Shown: piece by piece, positions 10,004 to 20,489 of the stretch
How the letters are laid out: the number at the start of each line of letters is the position of its first letter
Position numbering within the stretch: position 1 is the first letter of the stretch
DNA from: Zasmidium citrigriseum
Lineage: Eukaryota > Ascomycota > Dothideomycetes > Mycosphaerellales > Mycosphaerellaceae
NCBI GenBank assembly: GCA_002786025.1
Contig: NHNW01000037.1
Span: 345,728 to 409,727, forward strand
Reading direction: 5' to 3'
DNA: 64,000 bases
Program-made: the position numbers and the translations under genes
Notes under the pieces: model-generated
Database searches by the model: none
The model's input: only the letters and a program-made list of their open reading frames with translations
What the model was told of the DNA's origin: nothing

Positions 10004-12703
10004 TTAGCCAACAAGCCAGTATCTCGGCTCCAACCACGCAGCCTGGTACTGTTTGTTCCTCTTCTCTGCATCCTTTCGTTTCAGCGCCCTGACCACATCA
10101 GCAACTCGTCTCTCTTCTTCTCGATTGCTTTCCAGAGTTCGCTCCCGCTTCGTGACTTCGCTGATCTCCTGCGAAAGATTGAAGTCCCTGTCGACCGTGG
10201 GACGCATTTCAACATAATCTTGAGCATCATGCCCAGAAGACATCTTCCAGGCTTCCTGTCCGTGACTACCCTGTCCATTGGCATCCTCAGAGCGATCCTG
10301 CTCTTGGATGTAGTTCGATGCAACCACGAAGTCATTGACCTCGCCACCACCATCCAGACCCATCGCTTTCGCCGCCAAGTCCAGGATTGCGCCATTCAAG
10401 AACGAAACGATCATCACAAATCTCGCTGGAATTGCAACATCGTTTTGAAACGTACTCTTCTCAACAGGAGGTCCATCGACAGCTTCAACAAGGACCCCAG
10501 TGTAATGCTTTCCCGAGGGATAGAACTCCGCAAGTAAGACGGCCAGATTCCTTCTTTCCAGCAGCAGCCACTTGATACGTTCTGTTTGCCGTCGACAAGC
10601 TTCGGTATCGTTGGCATCATGTGCGAGACCTTGGATGGCCATCGGTCTGCCCAACATTTCGAAACCCAGAGCATTGTCAAGACTTGCGGTATCGACGAAA
10701 CACTCTCGCGGAAGACGGATTCCTGGATTGAAAGTCCAAAGACCTTTGCCAGCGTCATCGAGTCTGCTCATTCTGCGATCGAAGACATGGTTCTTTTCGA
10801 TTTGCTCGAGAGACATGGGAACTAGGTCTTCGATTGGAGCGGTGATGCATCCTCCACCTTTGGACCGTAGGAGTGTGGACGGAGCCCATCGAAAGCCCGG
10901 GAAAGGAAGTCGTGAGCCAATGCTGAAGATCATATTTGCAGGCACGGAAGGTATCGCTTTGGTCAAGGCCATCATACGCTCCTCGGCAGCTGCTTGAAGG
11001 ACCCGCGTGGTGTCCAGGTTGAGCGTTGATACAACAACGACCGCTTCGTCGTCTGAACGGGAAGTCGATCGATCGGTGATGGCCCAAAGAAGCATTTGTG
11101 CTTTTCGGTCTCCTCTTTGTCGAAGATCATGCTCAATCTCGAACAGCTCAATTCCAGCCTCAGAGTCGTACTCGTCTTGAGCTGGTCGACGTAAGCCTGC
11201 GTTGACTCGTCCAAGAATAGGAGCAGTAGATGACCACATCTTTGCTGCCATACGACTGTGAATGAGATCTTGCTGAGACCCGGCATCGCCGTGTAGCAAT
11301 GCACTTAGATCGATGTATCCATCCCGGGTCATGATGAGAATGCGATTATTCAGCGAGCCTTCCTGATAAGTCCAGAGTCTCGATGCCCACGCCGAGAGTT
11401 CAAGTCTCATGCCAATCTCTTTGATATCCGCCTTTCTGTTTAATCGTATCAGATCGGCATCGATGATCACGACGGCGAACGCTTGTCGATAGATGGTGTT
11501 CATCCGCTGAATCTGTACTGCTCGAGCATGTTCGTAGGCCGGGCCGACTGGTATACAGAGCGTATCTGCCCAGACGTGGAGGTCTTGAACTTCAAGCTCT
11601 TCTTCGAGGCGTTTAACAAGCTGCCAAAGCTGCAGTAGCCGGCAAGCTCGAATTGAATTCGAGTTGGAAGATCCGAGCCCATCTGCCCAAACGTGGGAGA
11701 TGGCGATGTGTTTTTTGTTCGGTTCCATGTTCGTAACCTGCAGTGACAAGTCCACGCTGCCCGTTACCCTGAGCAAGGGCGTGCTGCCTGACCCCACGAT
11801 CGTCAACATGTCTTGCATGGGAACTTCCACGATAGCACAGTCTGTACATTCTCCACTCAAGACGTGCATCGGCAGAGAATCTTCGAGCATGTGATTAGCC
11901 AAGCACACAGTCGTCGAACACCTCCCATGATCCCGTAAAGTCTGAGCACTTCCAAGCCAGTAAGCATACACCCACTCGTCAATATCAGTCATCTCCTGAA
12001 AGGTCCATAACGTCCGCGGACACCAGGTGTCCCTCTGCATCATATAGTAGACGAGCGGAAGACATCCCCGAAGACTGTATTCATTGCCAGCGCGGACCTC
12101 CAAGCCGAGAACTTTGCCACAAGCCTCCACCATCGCCTGGTGAAGGACTACGCAAGCAAAGTGAGTTAAGGCTCCTGGGTCTTCGGCAGCGGTGTCTGGT
12201 GTACAGCCAGCGTAGAGTACCCGGGACAGGTGCCGCAGGATGATGGCAGCTTGGTTCAGAACCACCTTGGCTACCAGAAGTCTTGCGAACTTTTCCGGTT
12301 CGTCCATCTGAAGTACTCGGTCGCGCCACTCATCGAGAAGAGTAGTGAAGTTCCTAGTTGAAAGATATCGAAAGCCATCTTCATCGTCATCTTCGACCAG
12401 ATCCAGCTCAACTTCTCTGTTCAGGATTTTGAACAGTAAGCCAAAGAAGAAATGTTCAGTCACGACATTCCAGAGATTCGCGCCGCCATGTTTGTACATA
12501 TAATCTGACCACCACTTCGCTTGTTCCTGAAACGGGGGAGCCTTTACTGGCTCTTGGTGCGCGAGAAGAATCTTGGAAAAGAGGTCCTTGTAATCGGTGT
12601 CGTCTTTGACATCTCCCTCTGGCCAGAAGAAGGGCACTCGGATTGGGGCTTTGACGTCTGGTGGAAGCACATGCTCCATCCTGTGCGAGAGAACCTTGGT
12701 CAC
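10004..12703 (-). CDS. HET-domain (heterokaryon incompatibility) protein
   Basis: A single 899-aa open frame without an obvious intron. The HET domain starts around residue 330. Its first block is KKHIAISHVWADGLG, the second is DLHVWADTLCIP, followed by AVQIQRMNTIYRQAFAVVIID, and a later block is LSAWASRLWTYQEGSL. These are the three conserved blocks of fungal HET proteins, which trigger cell death on non-self recognition or act as NLR-like effectors. The N-terminal third and the Arg/Glu-rich C-terminal third show no motif I recognise, and there is no visible NACHT, WD40 or ankyrin partner domain. HET genes are frequent in accessory and subtelomeric regions. The partner and allelic specificity are unknown. 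Confidence 0.88.
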   Translation of the reverse strand: MTKVLSHRMEHVLPPDVKAPIRVPFFWPEGDVKDDTDYKDLFSKILLAHQEPVKAPPFQEQAKWWSDYMYKHGGANLWNVVTEHFFFGLLFKILNREVELDLVEDDDEDGFRYLSTRNFTTLLDEWRDRVLQMDEPEKFARLLVAKVVLNQAAIILRHLSRVLYAGCTPDTAAEDPGALTHFACVVLHQAMVEACGKVLGLEVRAGNEYSLRGCLPLVYYMMQRDTWCPRTLWTFQEMTDIDEWVYAYWLGSAQTLRDHGRCSTTVCLANHMLEDSLPMHVLSGECTDCAIVEVPMQDMLTIVGSGSTPLLRVTGSVDLSLQVTNMEPNKKHIAISHVWADGLGSSNSNSIRACRLLQLWQLVKRLEEELEVQDLHVWADTLCIPVGPAYEHARAVQIQRMNTIYRQAFAVVIIDADLIRLNRKADIKEIGMRLELSAWASRLWTYQEGSLNNRILIMTRDGYIDLSALLHGDAGSQQDLIHSRMAAKMWSSTAPILGRVNAGLRRPAQDEYDSEAGIELFEIEHDLRQRGDRKAQMLLWAITDRSTSRSDDEAVVVVSTLNLDTTRVLQAAAEERMMALTKAIPSVPANMIFSIGSRLPFPGFRWAPSTLLRSKGGGCITAPIEDLVPMSLEQIEKNHVFDRRMSRLDDAGKGLWTFNPGIRLPRECFVDTASLDNALGFEMLGRPMAIQGLAHDANDTEACRRQTERIKWLLLERRNLAVLLAEFYPSGKHYTGVLVEAVDGPPVEKSTFQNDVAIPARFVMIVSFLNGAILDLAAKAMGLDGGGEVNDFVVASNYIQEQDRSEDANGQGSHGQEAWKMSSGHDAQDYVEMRPTVDRDFNLSQEISEVTKRERTLESNREEERRVADVVRALKRKDAEKRNKQYQAAWLEPRYWLVG

Positions 12704-12884
12704 GTCGTTGAGAGTTGAATGAGTCGAAGGTCAACTCTCACGAGCTGAGGTCAAGCTCAAGAGCTCAGTAGCGACCTGATCCGGCTTGGTGGCTAATGTC
12801 GGTTGAACATCATCGAACTTGGAACGTACACCACGAGAGGTGACTGATAGCAATTGATCTCTTGTGTTGTTCTTCTCTTAATAA

Positions 12885-14057
12885 CTACGAGCTTGCACAT
12901 GTCGGCGGACTCTGCACACTCTCCTTAATCCTCTCTTTCAACAAATCCCCATCAATCTCCAACACAAAATTGACCTCCTGCAAAGGCTGAGCCGTCGGCG
13001 CCAAAGCCTTCTGATAAGCATGGATGTTCCCATAATTTGGCGACGAGTAGCTCGTGTCAACATCGAGATAGAACCTCGTGCTGTTCTTGACAATCGACGG
13101 CTCAAACATGACGGCTGCGGCAGTCTCGTCCCAGAAGGGGAACTCGGTGCCGTAGTAATTGTACATGAGCTCGGTGTAAGGATTCTTGACTTTGTGGATC
13201 TCATCGAGGAAGGCTTGCGTGCTCATGACCTGGTTGGCAACGTTGCCGCAGATTGTGATGTTGGGGAAGTCGGCGGTGAGGGCGATCTTGGTTCCTTCAG
13301 GGTCGATCATGAGGTTGATGTCGCTTTGCAGGTCGGCGAGGAGGACGGAGCCAGTCGTTTGCATCAGGTCCAAGTCGAGATAACCGCCCATTATGACGAG
13401 CTCTTTGGCGTTCTTTGCGAAGGTCGGGTCCAGTCGTACGGCCAAGGCAATGTTCGTCAGGGCTCCGCCGGAGTAGATGCTGATCTCGCCGGGGTACTTC
13501 CTCACTTGCTGGACCATGAACTCGACGGCCGTGATGTCTGGTACGAAGGTCAAGTTGGGGTAGCCGTAGTACGGCTTCTCGAATGCTGCTCGAGAGATGC
13601 GGTCTGGGTCACCGCTCGTGGGATCGTTGCCTTCAGCTTCGTAGGTGAGGTTCTCCGGTGCAAAGGCCCCTTCCCACGCCAGCACTCCATGGACGTCGGC
13701 CCAGGCTCGGTAAAGGCCAGGTCGATTGAGAAGAGGCCAGTCGGCTCCCCGGTAGACAGGGATGCAGTCCAGTCCGCCGACTTCCAGTGTAGCCAGCGCG
13801 TGAAGTCCAGTCTGCAGAGCCCAAGAGTTTGCTGTGTCGGATACGATGCCCACAACATCCCATCCGGCTTTCAAGGCTTGAAGAATGGGGATGAAGCCAG
13901 CAATGCCCCAGTCATTGTCGAGGATGACCTTTGGACGGTATGTCGAAGTTCCATTGGCAGTGCCGTTCGTCTGGCTTGGAGCATGCGTGGAAGGCAAAGC
14001 TGAGACTGCTGAAAGATGAGCAGAAAGTGCAGCGGCGAAAAGTGAGGAGAGATGCAT
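12885..14057 (-). CDS. Secreted inosine-uridine-type nucleoside hydrolase
   Basis: Intronless gene of 390 aa with a signal peptide (about residues 1-20, ending near VSALPS). It belongs to the IUNH family, which splits ribonucleosides into base and ribose using a Ca2+ held by N-terminal aspartates. The N-terminal metal motif appears as VILDNDWGIAGFIP rather than the DTDxGxDD of bacterial enzymes, so the last two Asp are missing. The remaining blocks are present: SDTANSWALQTGLHALATLE, SGGALTNIALAVRLDP, ELVIMGGYLDLD, and DLQSDINLMIDPEGTK. Several N-glycosylation sequons fit secretion. I recall secreted fungal homologues that share the DNDWG form, so this may be a subfamily trait. Likely role is nucleoside scavenging outside the cell. 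Confidence 0.8.
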   Translation of the reverse strand: MHLSSLFAAALSAHLSAVSALPSTHAPSQTNGTANGTSTYRPKVILDNDWGIAGFIPILQALKAGWDVVGIVSDTANSWALQTGLHALATLEVGGLDCIPVYRGADWPLLNRPGLYRAWADVHGVLAWEGAFAPENLTYEAEGNDPTSGDPDRISRAAFEKPYYGYPNLTFVPDITAVEFMVQQVRKYPGEISIYSGGALTNIALAVRLDPTFAKNAKELVIMGGYLDLDLMQTTGSVLLADLQSDINLMIDPEGTKIALTADFPNITICGNVANQVMSTQAFLDEIHKVKNPYTELMYNYYGTEFPFWDETAAAVMFEPSIVKNSTRFYLDVDTSYSSPNYGNIHAYQKALAPTAQPLQEVNFVLEIDGDLLKERIKESVQSPPTCASS

Positions 14058-14905
14058 CTTGAATGAAATGAAAGCCTAGAGACGAAAGTACAAACCAGCG
14101 GTGCTCCAACTCCATCGTATATATATCTGTCCAACATGAGACTACTCCAGCCGCTTCCATACTACCTTCGAACCGGTGATCGTAGCCGATTTCTCTTGAG
14201 TAAGAGACCTGAGGTGATGAGGCTGCGATCATGTCGCCACTGTTGATGTCCAATGAAAATTTCGCAATGGCGTCCTGCCTATCATGGCCTATCGAGACGG
14301 CCGCCGTTCTCCCGCTAGTTCGATATCAGCCTTCTTTGACTTCATCGGAGCAGACCGATGTGTCATTGGTTCTGATCTCGAACAGATGCGGGCACTGCAT
14401 ATGGCTTCGATTACGTCCTCGAGAGACAAGTGAAGGTGGAATGGAAGAAACTTTCGTCTGCAGGCGTCGGCTTCCCGGTTGGACCTGGAGCGAACATGCA
14501 GATATCGAAGTCGGCCTTCCAGAGATGTTTATAGCCCTCGAATGGACTGTAGGTGTTGTGGGAATGGCCGGTCTTGCTTGTGGTGTGTTGAGCGCCTGCT
14601 GAGCAGTGCGATTGAGCTTAAGACTGGTTGCGATCTTGATTTTGAAAGAGACTGGCGCGCAGGAGTCCGTTTGAAGGCCAAGACTTGCGAGCCATCTCCT
14701 TGAATCCTGAATTTCAAAGCCTGAGAGATGGTTTCAACAATGTTGTTGATGGGACGATGTCAATGCAGCAGGGGAGTCTCGAGACTGGTTAGCACTTCCT
14801 CGAGCTCCTCCACGGGCTCTTCAGGTTCAGCTATATATTTTATTGAATGGCAGCCATGACTTAAAATACGCAGTGTTGCTAGTCGCTTCCCATTGCGAAC
14901 AGGCG
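14058..14905. other. Intergenic, nothing recognised
   Basis: About 850 bases between the nucleoside hydrolase start and the tRNA. A TATATATAT run at 14117-14125 could be the hydrolase TATA region. No gene signal was found on either strand. Confidence 0.4.
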
Positions 14906-15004
14906 ACACCCATGACGCAGTGGCTTAGCGTGTCGTTCTTATATTTGTTCTACGGAACATGTATGGTAATGCGAAAGTCGCGAGTTCGAATCTCGCTGGG
15001 TGTA
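14906..15004 (+). tRNA. Intron-containing tRNA, probable anticodon UAU
   Basis: A seven-base-pair acceptor stem pairs perfectly (14906-14912 with 14997-15003), discriminator A at 15004. The D-stem is ACGC/GCGT (14915-14918 with 14928-14931). The T-arm is GCGAG-TTCGAAT-CTCGC (14980-14996) and includes a good B box. The anticodon stem is weaker: TCGTT (14933-14937) with TGCGA (14970-14974), one G-T pair and one T-T mismatch at the loop end. This places TAT at 14940-14942 (Ile, codon AUA) with an intron of about 25 nt at 14944-14968, directly 3' of position 37. The body otherwise resembles fungal Arg(UCU)-type tRNAs, so the identity is uncertain. A run of six T at 15018-15023 fits Pol III termination. 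Confidence 0.65.
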
Positions 15005-15013
15005 ATTGATACG

Positions 15014-15023
15014 TTTCTTTTTT
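15014..15023 (+). terminator. Pol III T-run after the tRNA
   Basis: TTTCTTTTTT begins ten bases after the tRNA discriminator. This is the normal distance and form for RNA polymerase III termination, and it supports the tRNA as a transcribed gene. Confidence 0.6.
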
Positions 15024-15591
15024 GTTATCCTAGTAAGAAGGACATTACACTTTTGCTCGAGGGGTGAAGGATGAACTTTTTGGTTGGTATCGATGTGAAA
15101 GACTAATCGAGATGAATTGCAGTGATCTGGGACGACAGAGGAACAATGCGAATACTCCTTTTTGCATGTAGTTGATCTTGATATGAAGAAACGTATTGGG
15201 CGTCGACCAGACGCAATAGACTTCCTTCATCTTTGGCAATGAACATATGTCAACGCTTTTTGACCTTGGAAGGAGGCTTCCACTCAAAATGTCAAAGTAG
15301 GGGAGGAAGAACAAAGAAAAGAGACGAGCAATTGAATGGACATGGGAATGGATTAGCGACGCTGACATGTGCGCTGGAAAAGGGCCAAGGTCGACAGCGC
15401 AGGTCCGTTCCACCTGTTGAAGATGCCGTAGTTGGAGCATTCGCCCAGGAATGGGTTTTAAAACCCCACCGAATTGTACGAGCAGGTGGTCGCAGTGCGC
15501 TCAAGGAGACGAAGGAGCCATTGCAGATGCGGAATCTTCGTTGAGACTCGCTCGATTACCGAGATGTGTCTGGGACTCTGACAGTGCTCAT
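15024..15591. other. Intergenic, nothing recognised
   Basis: Between the tRNA and the 3' end of NOP53. It should hold the NOP53 3' UTR. Overlapping short frames on both strands show no domain signal. Confidence 0.4.
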
Positions 15592-16902
15592 CTATTTCAA
15601 CTTCCAGTCCTTGTAGGTCCACTTCTCGGTGCGGAAGGTCTGCTTCTTCTTCATCTGGCCCACCGGCTTCCTCACCTCCAACTTACCATTGATCAACAAA
15701 TTCCGATACCGATCCGTCAACAGATTACCCTCAGGCTTCAACCTCCGCAACGACTCATCCAGATCTTCGGGAAGAACCACTTCAACCGGCGCATCAGGAA
15801 TGTCCCTCTGACCGAAACGGCGCTTGCGAAGTTGCGTTTGCTGATCGTTCTCGTCAGAGTCGGATGACAGGTCGGCTGGTTGAAGTTGCGTTCCTGGCCG
15901 TCGCTTCTTGTCACGCTCTGAGACTTCTTTGGCGATTTGTTTGATGCGTTTCTCCTGCTTCTCACGCTCTTTCTGCTTCTGCTCCCACCGCTCCCGCGCC
16001 TCTCGCTCCTTTCTGGCTTTGGCCTTGTTGCGCTCGGAGGGTGTCTTGCGCTTTTGCTGTTTCTGTGTATGCGCCTCTTGCTCGGCTTCGGACTGGATGC
16101 CATCCCACTCACTCTCCCATGCACTCTCGTAATCTGTAGCGTAGTCTTCCTTCTCCGCCGCCTCCACTTTGGCCGCCTCTTCCAGTGCTCGTCGCTCTTT
16201 CTCTGCTGCTTCAGCTTCGGCCGCGAGTCGAGCCTTCTCAGCTTCCACCGCAGCTTCTCCCTCTCGCTCCAGCAAGGCCGTCCAGTCGCCGACAAGAGGA
16301 TTGTATGACTTCCCAGCGTCGGGTTTCCGTACATGAGCGACAGGTCTGCCATTGGCGGTGAGTGGTTGAGGAGCCTGCTTCAAGGTCTTGGGCGCGACCT
16401 TCTCCTTCGGTGGCTCGAGGAAGTCAAACTCCTTCTGCTGGACGGGTGCAGCATCCGCCCAAGGATCATGCGCGGCGCCCTCATCCACCACCAGGCCCAC
16501 AGCAGCGCCGTCCGCAACACCTTTCAACCTCTGCAGCTCCTTATTCGAGACGTATTTCCCATTCTTCTGCCTCTTCCCACCGCCGAGCGTCTCCTCTGCC
16601 TTTCTCTTGCGATGCTGGTCCAGTCCTTGCACTGCACTTCTCTGCGCCAGAATCTCGTCTGCTTTGAGCAGCTTCTTTCCTCGCTGCTGTTTCTCGATCT
16701 CTGCATCTCCTTGCAAGTCCGTGGCGAAGAGTTGATCTGCCTCTTTCTCAGAGATCACGCCGCCTTTGATGATTTCTTCGCGCACATTGTCCAAGCCGCT
16801 CTGGACTTCGGAGATGTCGACATTCTTGCGCCAAGCTTTCTTGCCCTTTCGCGAGGGTTGCGAGTATGTCGCCGGTGCGACGGTGGTCTTGTCGGCGGCC
16901 AT
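15592..16902 (-). CDS. NOP53: Ribosome biogenesis factor Nop53 (GLTSCR2/PICT1)
   Basis: Intronless gene of 436 aa, the usual length for fungal Nop53. This nucleolar protein binds pre-60S particles and recruits the Mtr4-exosome for ITS2/7S RNA processing. The N-terminus carries the family signature SRKGKKAWRKNVDISEVQ (residues about 17-34). An arch-interacting motif of the form LFxxD, used to bind Mtr4, is visible as LFATD at residues 58-62. The centre is a long Glu/Lys/Arg-rich helical region (about 220-340) of coiled-coil type. The C-terminus closes with the conserved block ending KKKQTFRTEKWTYKDWK. The start at 16902 follows directly from the conserved N-terminus. It is divergent from YPT6. 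A housekeeping gene inside a subtelomeric window is worth noting. Confidence 0.92.
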   Translation of the reverse strand: MAADKTTVAPATYSQPSRKGKKAWRKNVDISEVQSGLDNVREEIIKGGVISEKEADQLFATDLQGDAEIEKQQRGKKLLKADEILAQRSAVQGLDQHRKRKAEETLGGGKRQKNGKYVSNKELQRLKGVADGAAVGLVVDEGAAHDPWADAAPVQQKEFDFLEPPKEKVAPKTLKQAPQPLTANGRPVAHVRKPDAGKSYNPLVGDWTALLEREGEAAVEAEKARLAAEAEAAEKERRALEEAAKVEAAEKEDYATDYESAWESEWDGIQSEAEQEAHTQKQQKRKTPSERNKAKARKEREARERWEQKQKEREKQEKRIKQIAKEVSERDKKRRPGTQLQPADLSSDSDENDQQTQLRKRRFGQRDIPDAPVEVVLPEDLDESLRRLKPEGNLLTDRYRNLLINGKLEVRKPVGQMKKKQTFRTEKWTYKDWKLK

Positions 16903-17326
16903 GTCGTGTCTTCAATTCGGAGGTTGTGGTGTTGAAGAAATTCAGCTCAAGTTTCTGGCTTCGATATCTCCGCCGCTAGACCCTGACGCAGCGGGACGAG
17001 CCGCGGCGGCGCTCGGGTAATCCTTGTCCGGCCTCGTGGACTTTCCAGAGCGGCGGTCCCACGACGTCTCCTTACTGACAAACTTCCCCATAGCCAATCC
17101 TCGGTGAACAATACTTCGGCGGGCAATCAATTGCCAATCACATTGATCAATCTTCAACACGTCACGGCCGAGTGTCTCAGACCGCTTTGACTCCAGCGCC
17201 ACGACCGAATCCGGGGAGACCACGAAGCCGCATTGGAGTCGAGCGATAGCAGTCCCCTCCTCCCGCGCATCACACCCGCCACACGGCGGATAGGCTGGAA
17301 AGGCGAAAGAGAGACACTACTCCATC
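16903..17326. promoter_or_regulatory. Divergent promoter NOP53 / YPT6
   Basis: These 424 bases separate the two start codons and must hold both promoters. It is GC-rich with no clear TATA box. No specific operator was recognised. Confidence 0.5.
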
Positions 17327-18062
<736 letters not shown>

Positions 18063-18581
18063 TCAACGAGAGAGCGAGTTGCGAGATTACCGGCTTCGTG
18101 TATGATGCGAGAGCTGGGCTGATGGATTATGGCCAAGATGATGGATTGCAATGGAGGAGGTCAAAAGCGAGGGACATCCAGCGCGGCGTTGGAGGCGCAG
18201 GCGGGCACAAGACGATCTTCTGACGGGTAAGAAGGTCGCTGGTCGGCATAGCGCTGGGAGTCTGCTTGTTGTACTGATGCGTGTTGATGAATCGAGAGAA
18301 CCGCTATACATAAACCTTTCAAATACCCAACAAAAGTCACCTTCAACTTGTTCACAGGTCTACGATTGTGACTGGAGGTAGGGATATCATGATTTCACGC
18401 ATTAAGGACGACGGCCGTCCGAATATATAATGCTGTACACTGGCCATGAAGACTGTTTGCTCGAAAACACGCTCATAAGCCTCTCCCATCATCACCGCTC
18501 CGTCAACGCCGCTGCAAATGCCCATATCAATACTATATCCATGCCGCCCCACCGCCTTCCTCCTATGTCCAATCTCAATCC
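18063..18581. other. Intergenic between convergent YPT6 and KEI1
   Basis: This stretch holds the two facing 3' UTRs. No gene or repeat was seen. Confidence 0.4.
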
Positions 18582-19629
18582 TTACTCAGGAACCTTCTTG
18601 CCGGGCACACCAGCAGGCAAAGGCGGGCCAGTTCCACTCCTCGCCCTCCTCTCCCTCTCACCCACACCATCCGGCACCTTGATCCTGAGCGCCTTCCTCC
18701 CACTCTCAAACCTTCCGCTGGTAGCGCGCTCCCACTCACTCTGACCATCGTCCGTCTCTTCCCTGCCCAGCCAGTACCGCTTGCTCGGGAACTTCAACAT
18801 CATCCTCCCCAACTTTGAGCTCTCTTCACGGCCTTCTCGGAATGGGTTCTCAGCCATGGTCGGGTCGGAGGTGTCGGTGTAGGATGCGGAGGAGGTGGAT
18901 GTCGAGGCGATGTATTGGCGCAAGATGGAGCGGGCGTAGGAGAGGACAATCATGCAGAAGTAGATGCGCACAATGGTGAAAGCCGCAAGAAGCGCGATGG
19001 AAGTCATGCTATCGCTCTGCAGAACAGACTGGCCGAGAGTGGCTTCCGAATGCCCGATCGCGACGGCTTGTTGGCCTGGGAGGAGGCCTGGCGCAGGCTT
19101 CGCAACGACTTCGACTTGCGTCACGTTGTGCTCTGGGTCCGTGAATCCGGCGACTTCGTTCATGGTGCCCGCGCTGCCGCCAATCGGGCTGTCCTTTCCG
19201 GGCTCTTGTAGGTGCTGGGAGAGCAGCATGAACCATCCGGCGCCAAAGAGGGCGGTATATGCGCTGTTGACGATGGTGTCCATGACGTAGATCCACGCCA
19301 GGCCGACATTTCGCAGCGGCTGGTCAGGACGGCGGATGGAGGGCATCAGCCATGTTACCAGTCCGAGGATGACCAGCGAGTAGATGTAGTGCGAGAGTTG
19401 CAGCGGGTTGAGGTGGTAGCCGGTGAAGAGGGCGAGGATGCCGTACAGCCCCGTGACTTTGTTGATGATGAGCGTGAGGTTGATGAACTCGGCGGCGGTG
19501 CGCAGGGAGACGAAGTGGAGGAGGGACTGCAGTTCAATCAATATCGTTAATCAATGATTTGGTGGCCGTACGAGGCGGAGGATGACTTGGACGTACGCGT
19601 GGTTTGGGGAAGCGCAGGACGGGCGCCAT
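18582..19629 (-). CDS. KEI1: Kei1, inositolphosphorylceramide synthase regulatory subunit
   Basis: Two exons on the reverse strand: 19629-19597 (MAPVLRFPKPR) and 19526-18582. They are joined over a 70-base intron with donor GTACGT and acceptor CTGCAG, giving 325 aa. Kei1 is an essential Golgi membrane protein that partners Aur1 to make IPC, the first complex sphingolipid. The family core is visible: LINKVTGLYGILALFTGYHLNPLQLSHYIYS (one of the membrane segments, residues about 33-65), then helices around VILGLVTWLMP, SAYTALFGAGWFMLLSQ and AFTIVRIYFCMIVLSYAR. A basic and Ser-rich cytosolic tail of about 110 residues follows. The short first exon was inferred from the splice signals and from the need for a start before SLLHFVSLRTAAEF; without it the second exon would begin inside the conserved region. 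Confidence 0.88.
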
Positions 19630-20489
19630 GGTCGCTGGTGGTGTCGCGTGCGCCCCGGGATTTGATGGCTCTTCACTACCGGTCGTCAAAATGTCAGGCG
19701 GTGGATTTGATGGGGTCGGTGGAGCGTTCGGCGGTGTATGGCGGAGGATGTTTCAAGAGCGTCGGTGGTCGTCGCAGGCCGGGAGACTTGGATGTTTCGC
19801 TCATCAGCCCGGATCCCAGCGGCAACTTGAATTCTTGGCGGACTTGTTGAAGCCTCCTTCTTCTGCACGACCAACACCAATCAACTACTCATCAGCTACG
19901 ACGGATATCAACAGCTTGGCCGTTCTCCGCAGGCAGACACCTACAGGTTCTCTGGCTTGGCATCTCTTCTGCCCATCCAAACCCGCCCGCAAGGAAGTTC
20001 AGCTATGACGCTGTGCTGCATATGGCCTCAACTCCATCGCCCATTATTTGACAGCATATGGATCAAGGACGCTTGAGTCTTTGAGCAGGTAAAAGTCTAC
20101 GGATCAACAACTTCAGAGCCTCGCATATGACTGGGCGACGACCTGCTACCATTCCCGCCTACTCAACTTTCGCAATGCATGAAAATGCCACTTCAAGCAA
20201 GATGAACGGCAGAGGATCAACAACCGACATCATGCATGTCCTATCACCTCCACAGCTCCTCCACTAGTTGTTGGTCCTTCAATTACTCTGATATCTGCAT
20301 GGCACATCTTTCTCAATCCCTTGTCTCTTAGGTCATATCCTCAGCTGCAGCCCAGCAATGCTTTGATGTCTGCCGGACCCCTGTTCTTTCGTACTCGTTC
20401 TTCAAGGATAACACTTCCTTCGGCCGCCGAATGGACATATCTCTCACGTCTTGCAGCTCTTGCTTTTTGATTCCATTCAACACACAGCC
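19630..20489. other. Divergent intergenic region KEI1 / glycosyltransferase
   Basis: 860 bases between two divergent start codons. It must contain both promoters. Small open frames here (for example 19604-20008) show no recognisable features and I treat them as chance. Confidence 0.45.

Noticed and set aside
10081..12734. Alternative frames antisense to and inside the HET gene
   Set aside because: All lie within the 899-codon frame that carries the HET blocks.
19604..20008. A 134-codon frame between KEI1 and the glycosyltransferase
   Set aside because: It overlaps the KEI1 5' end, with low-complexity composition and no conserved pattern.
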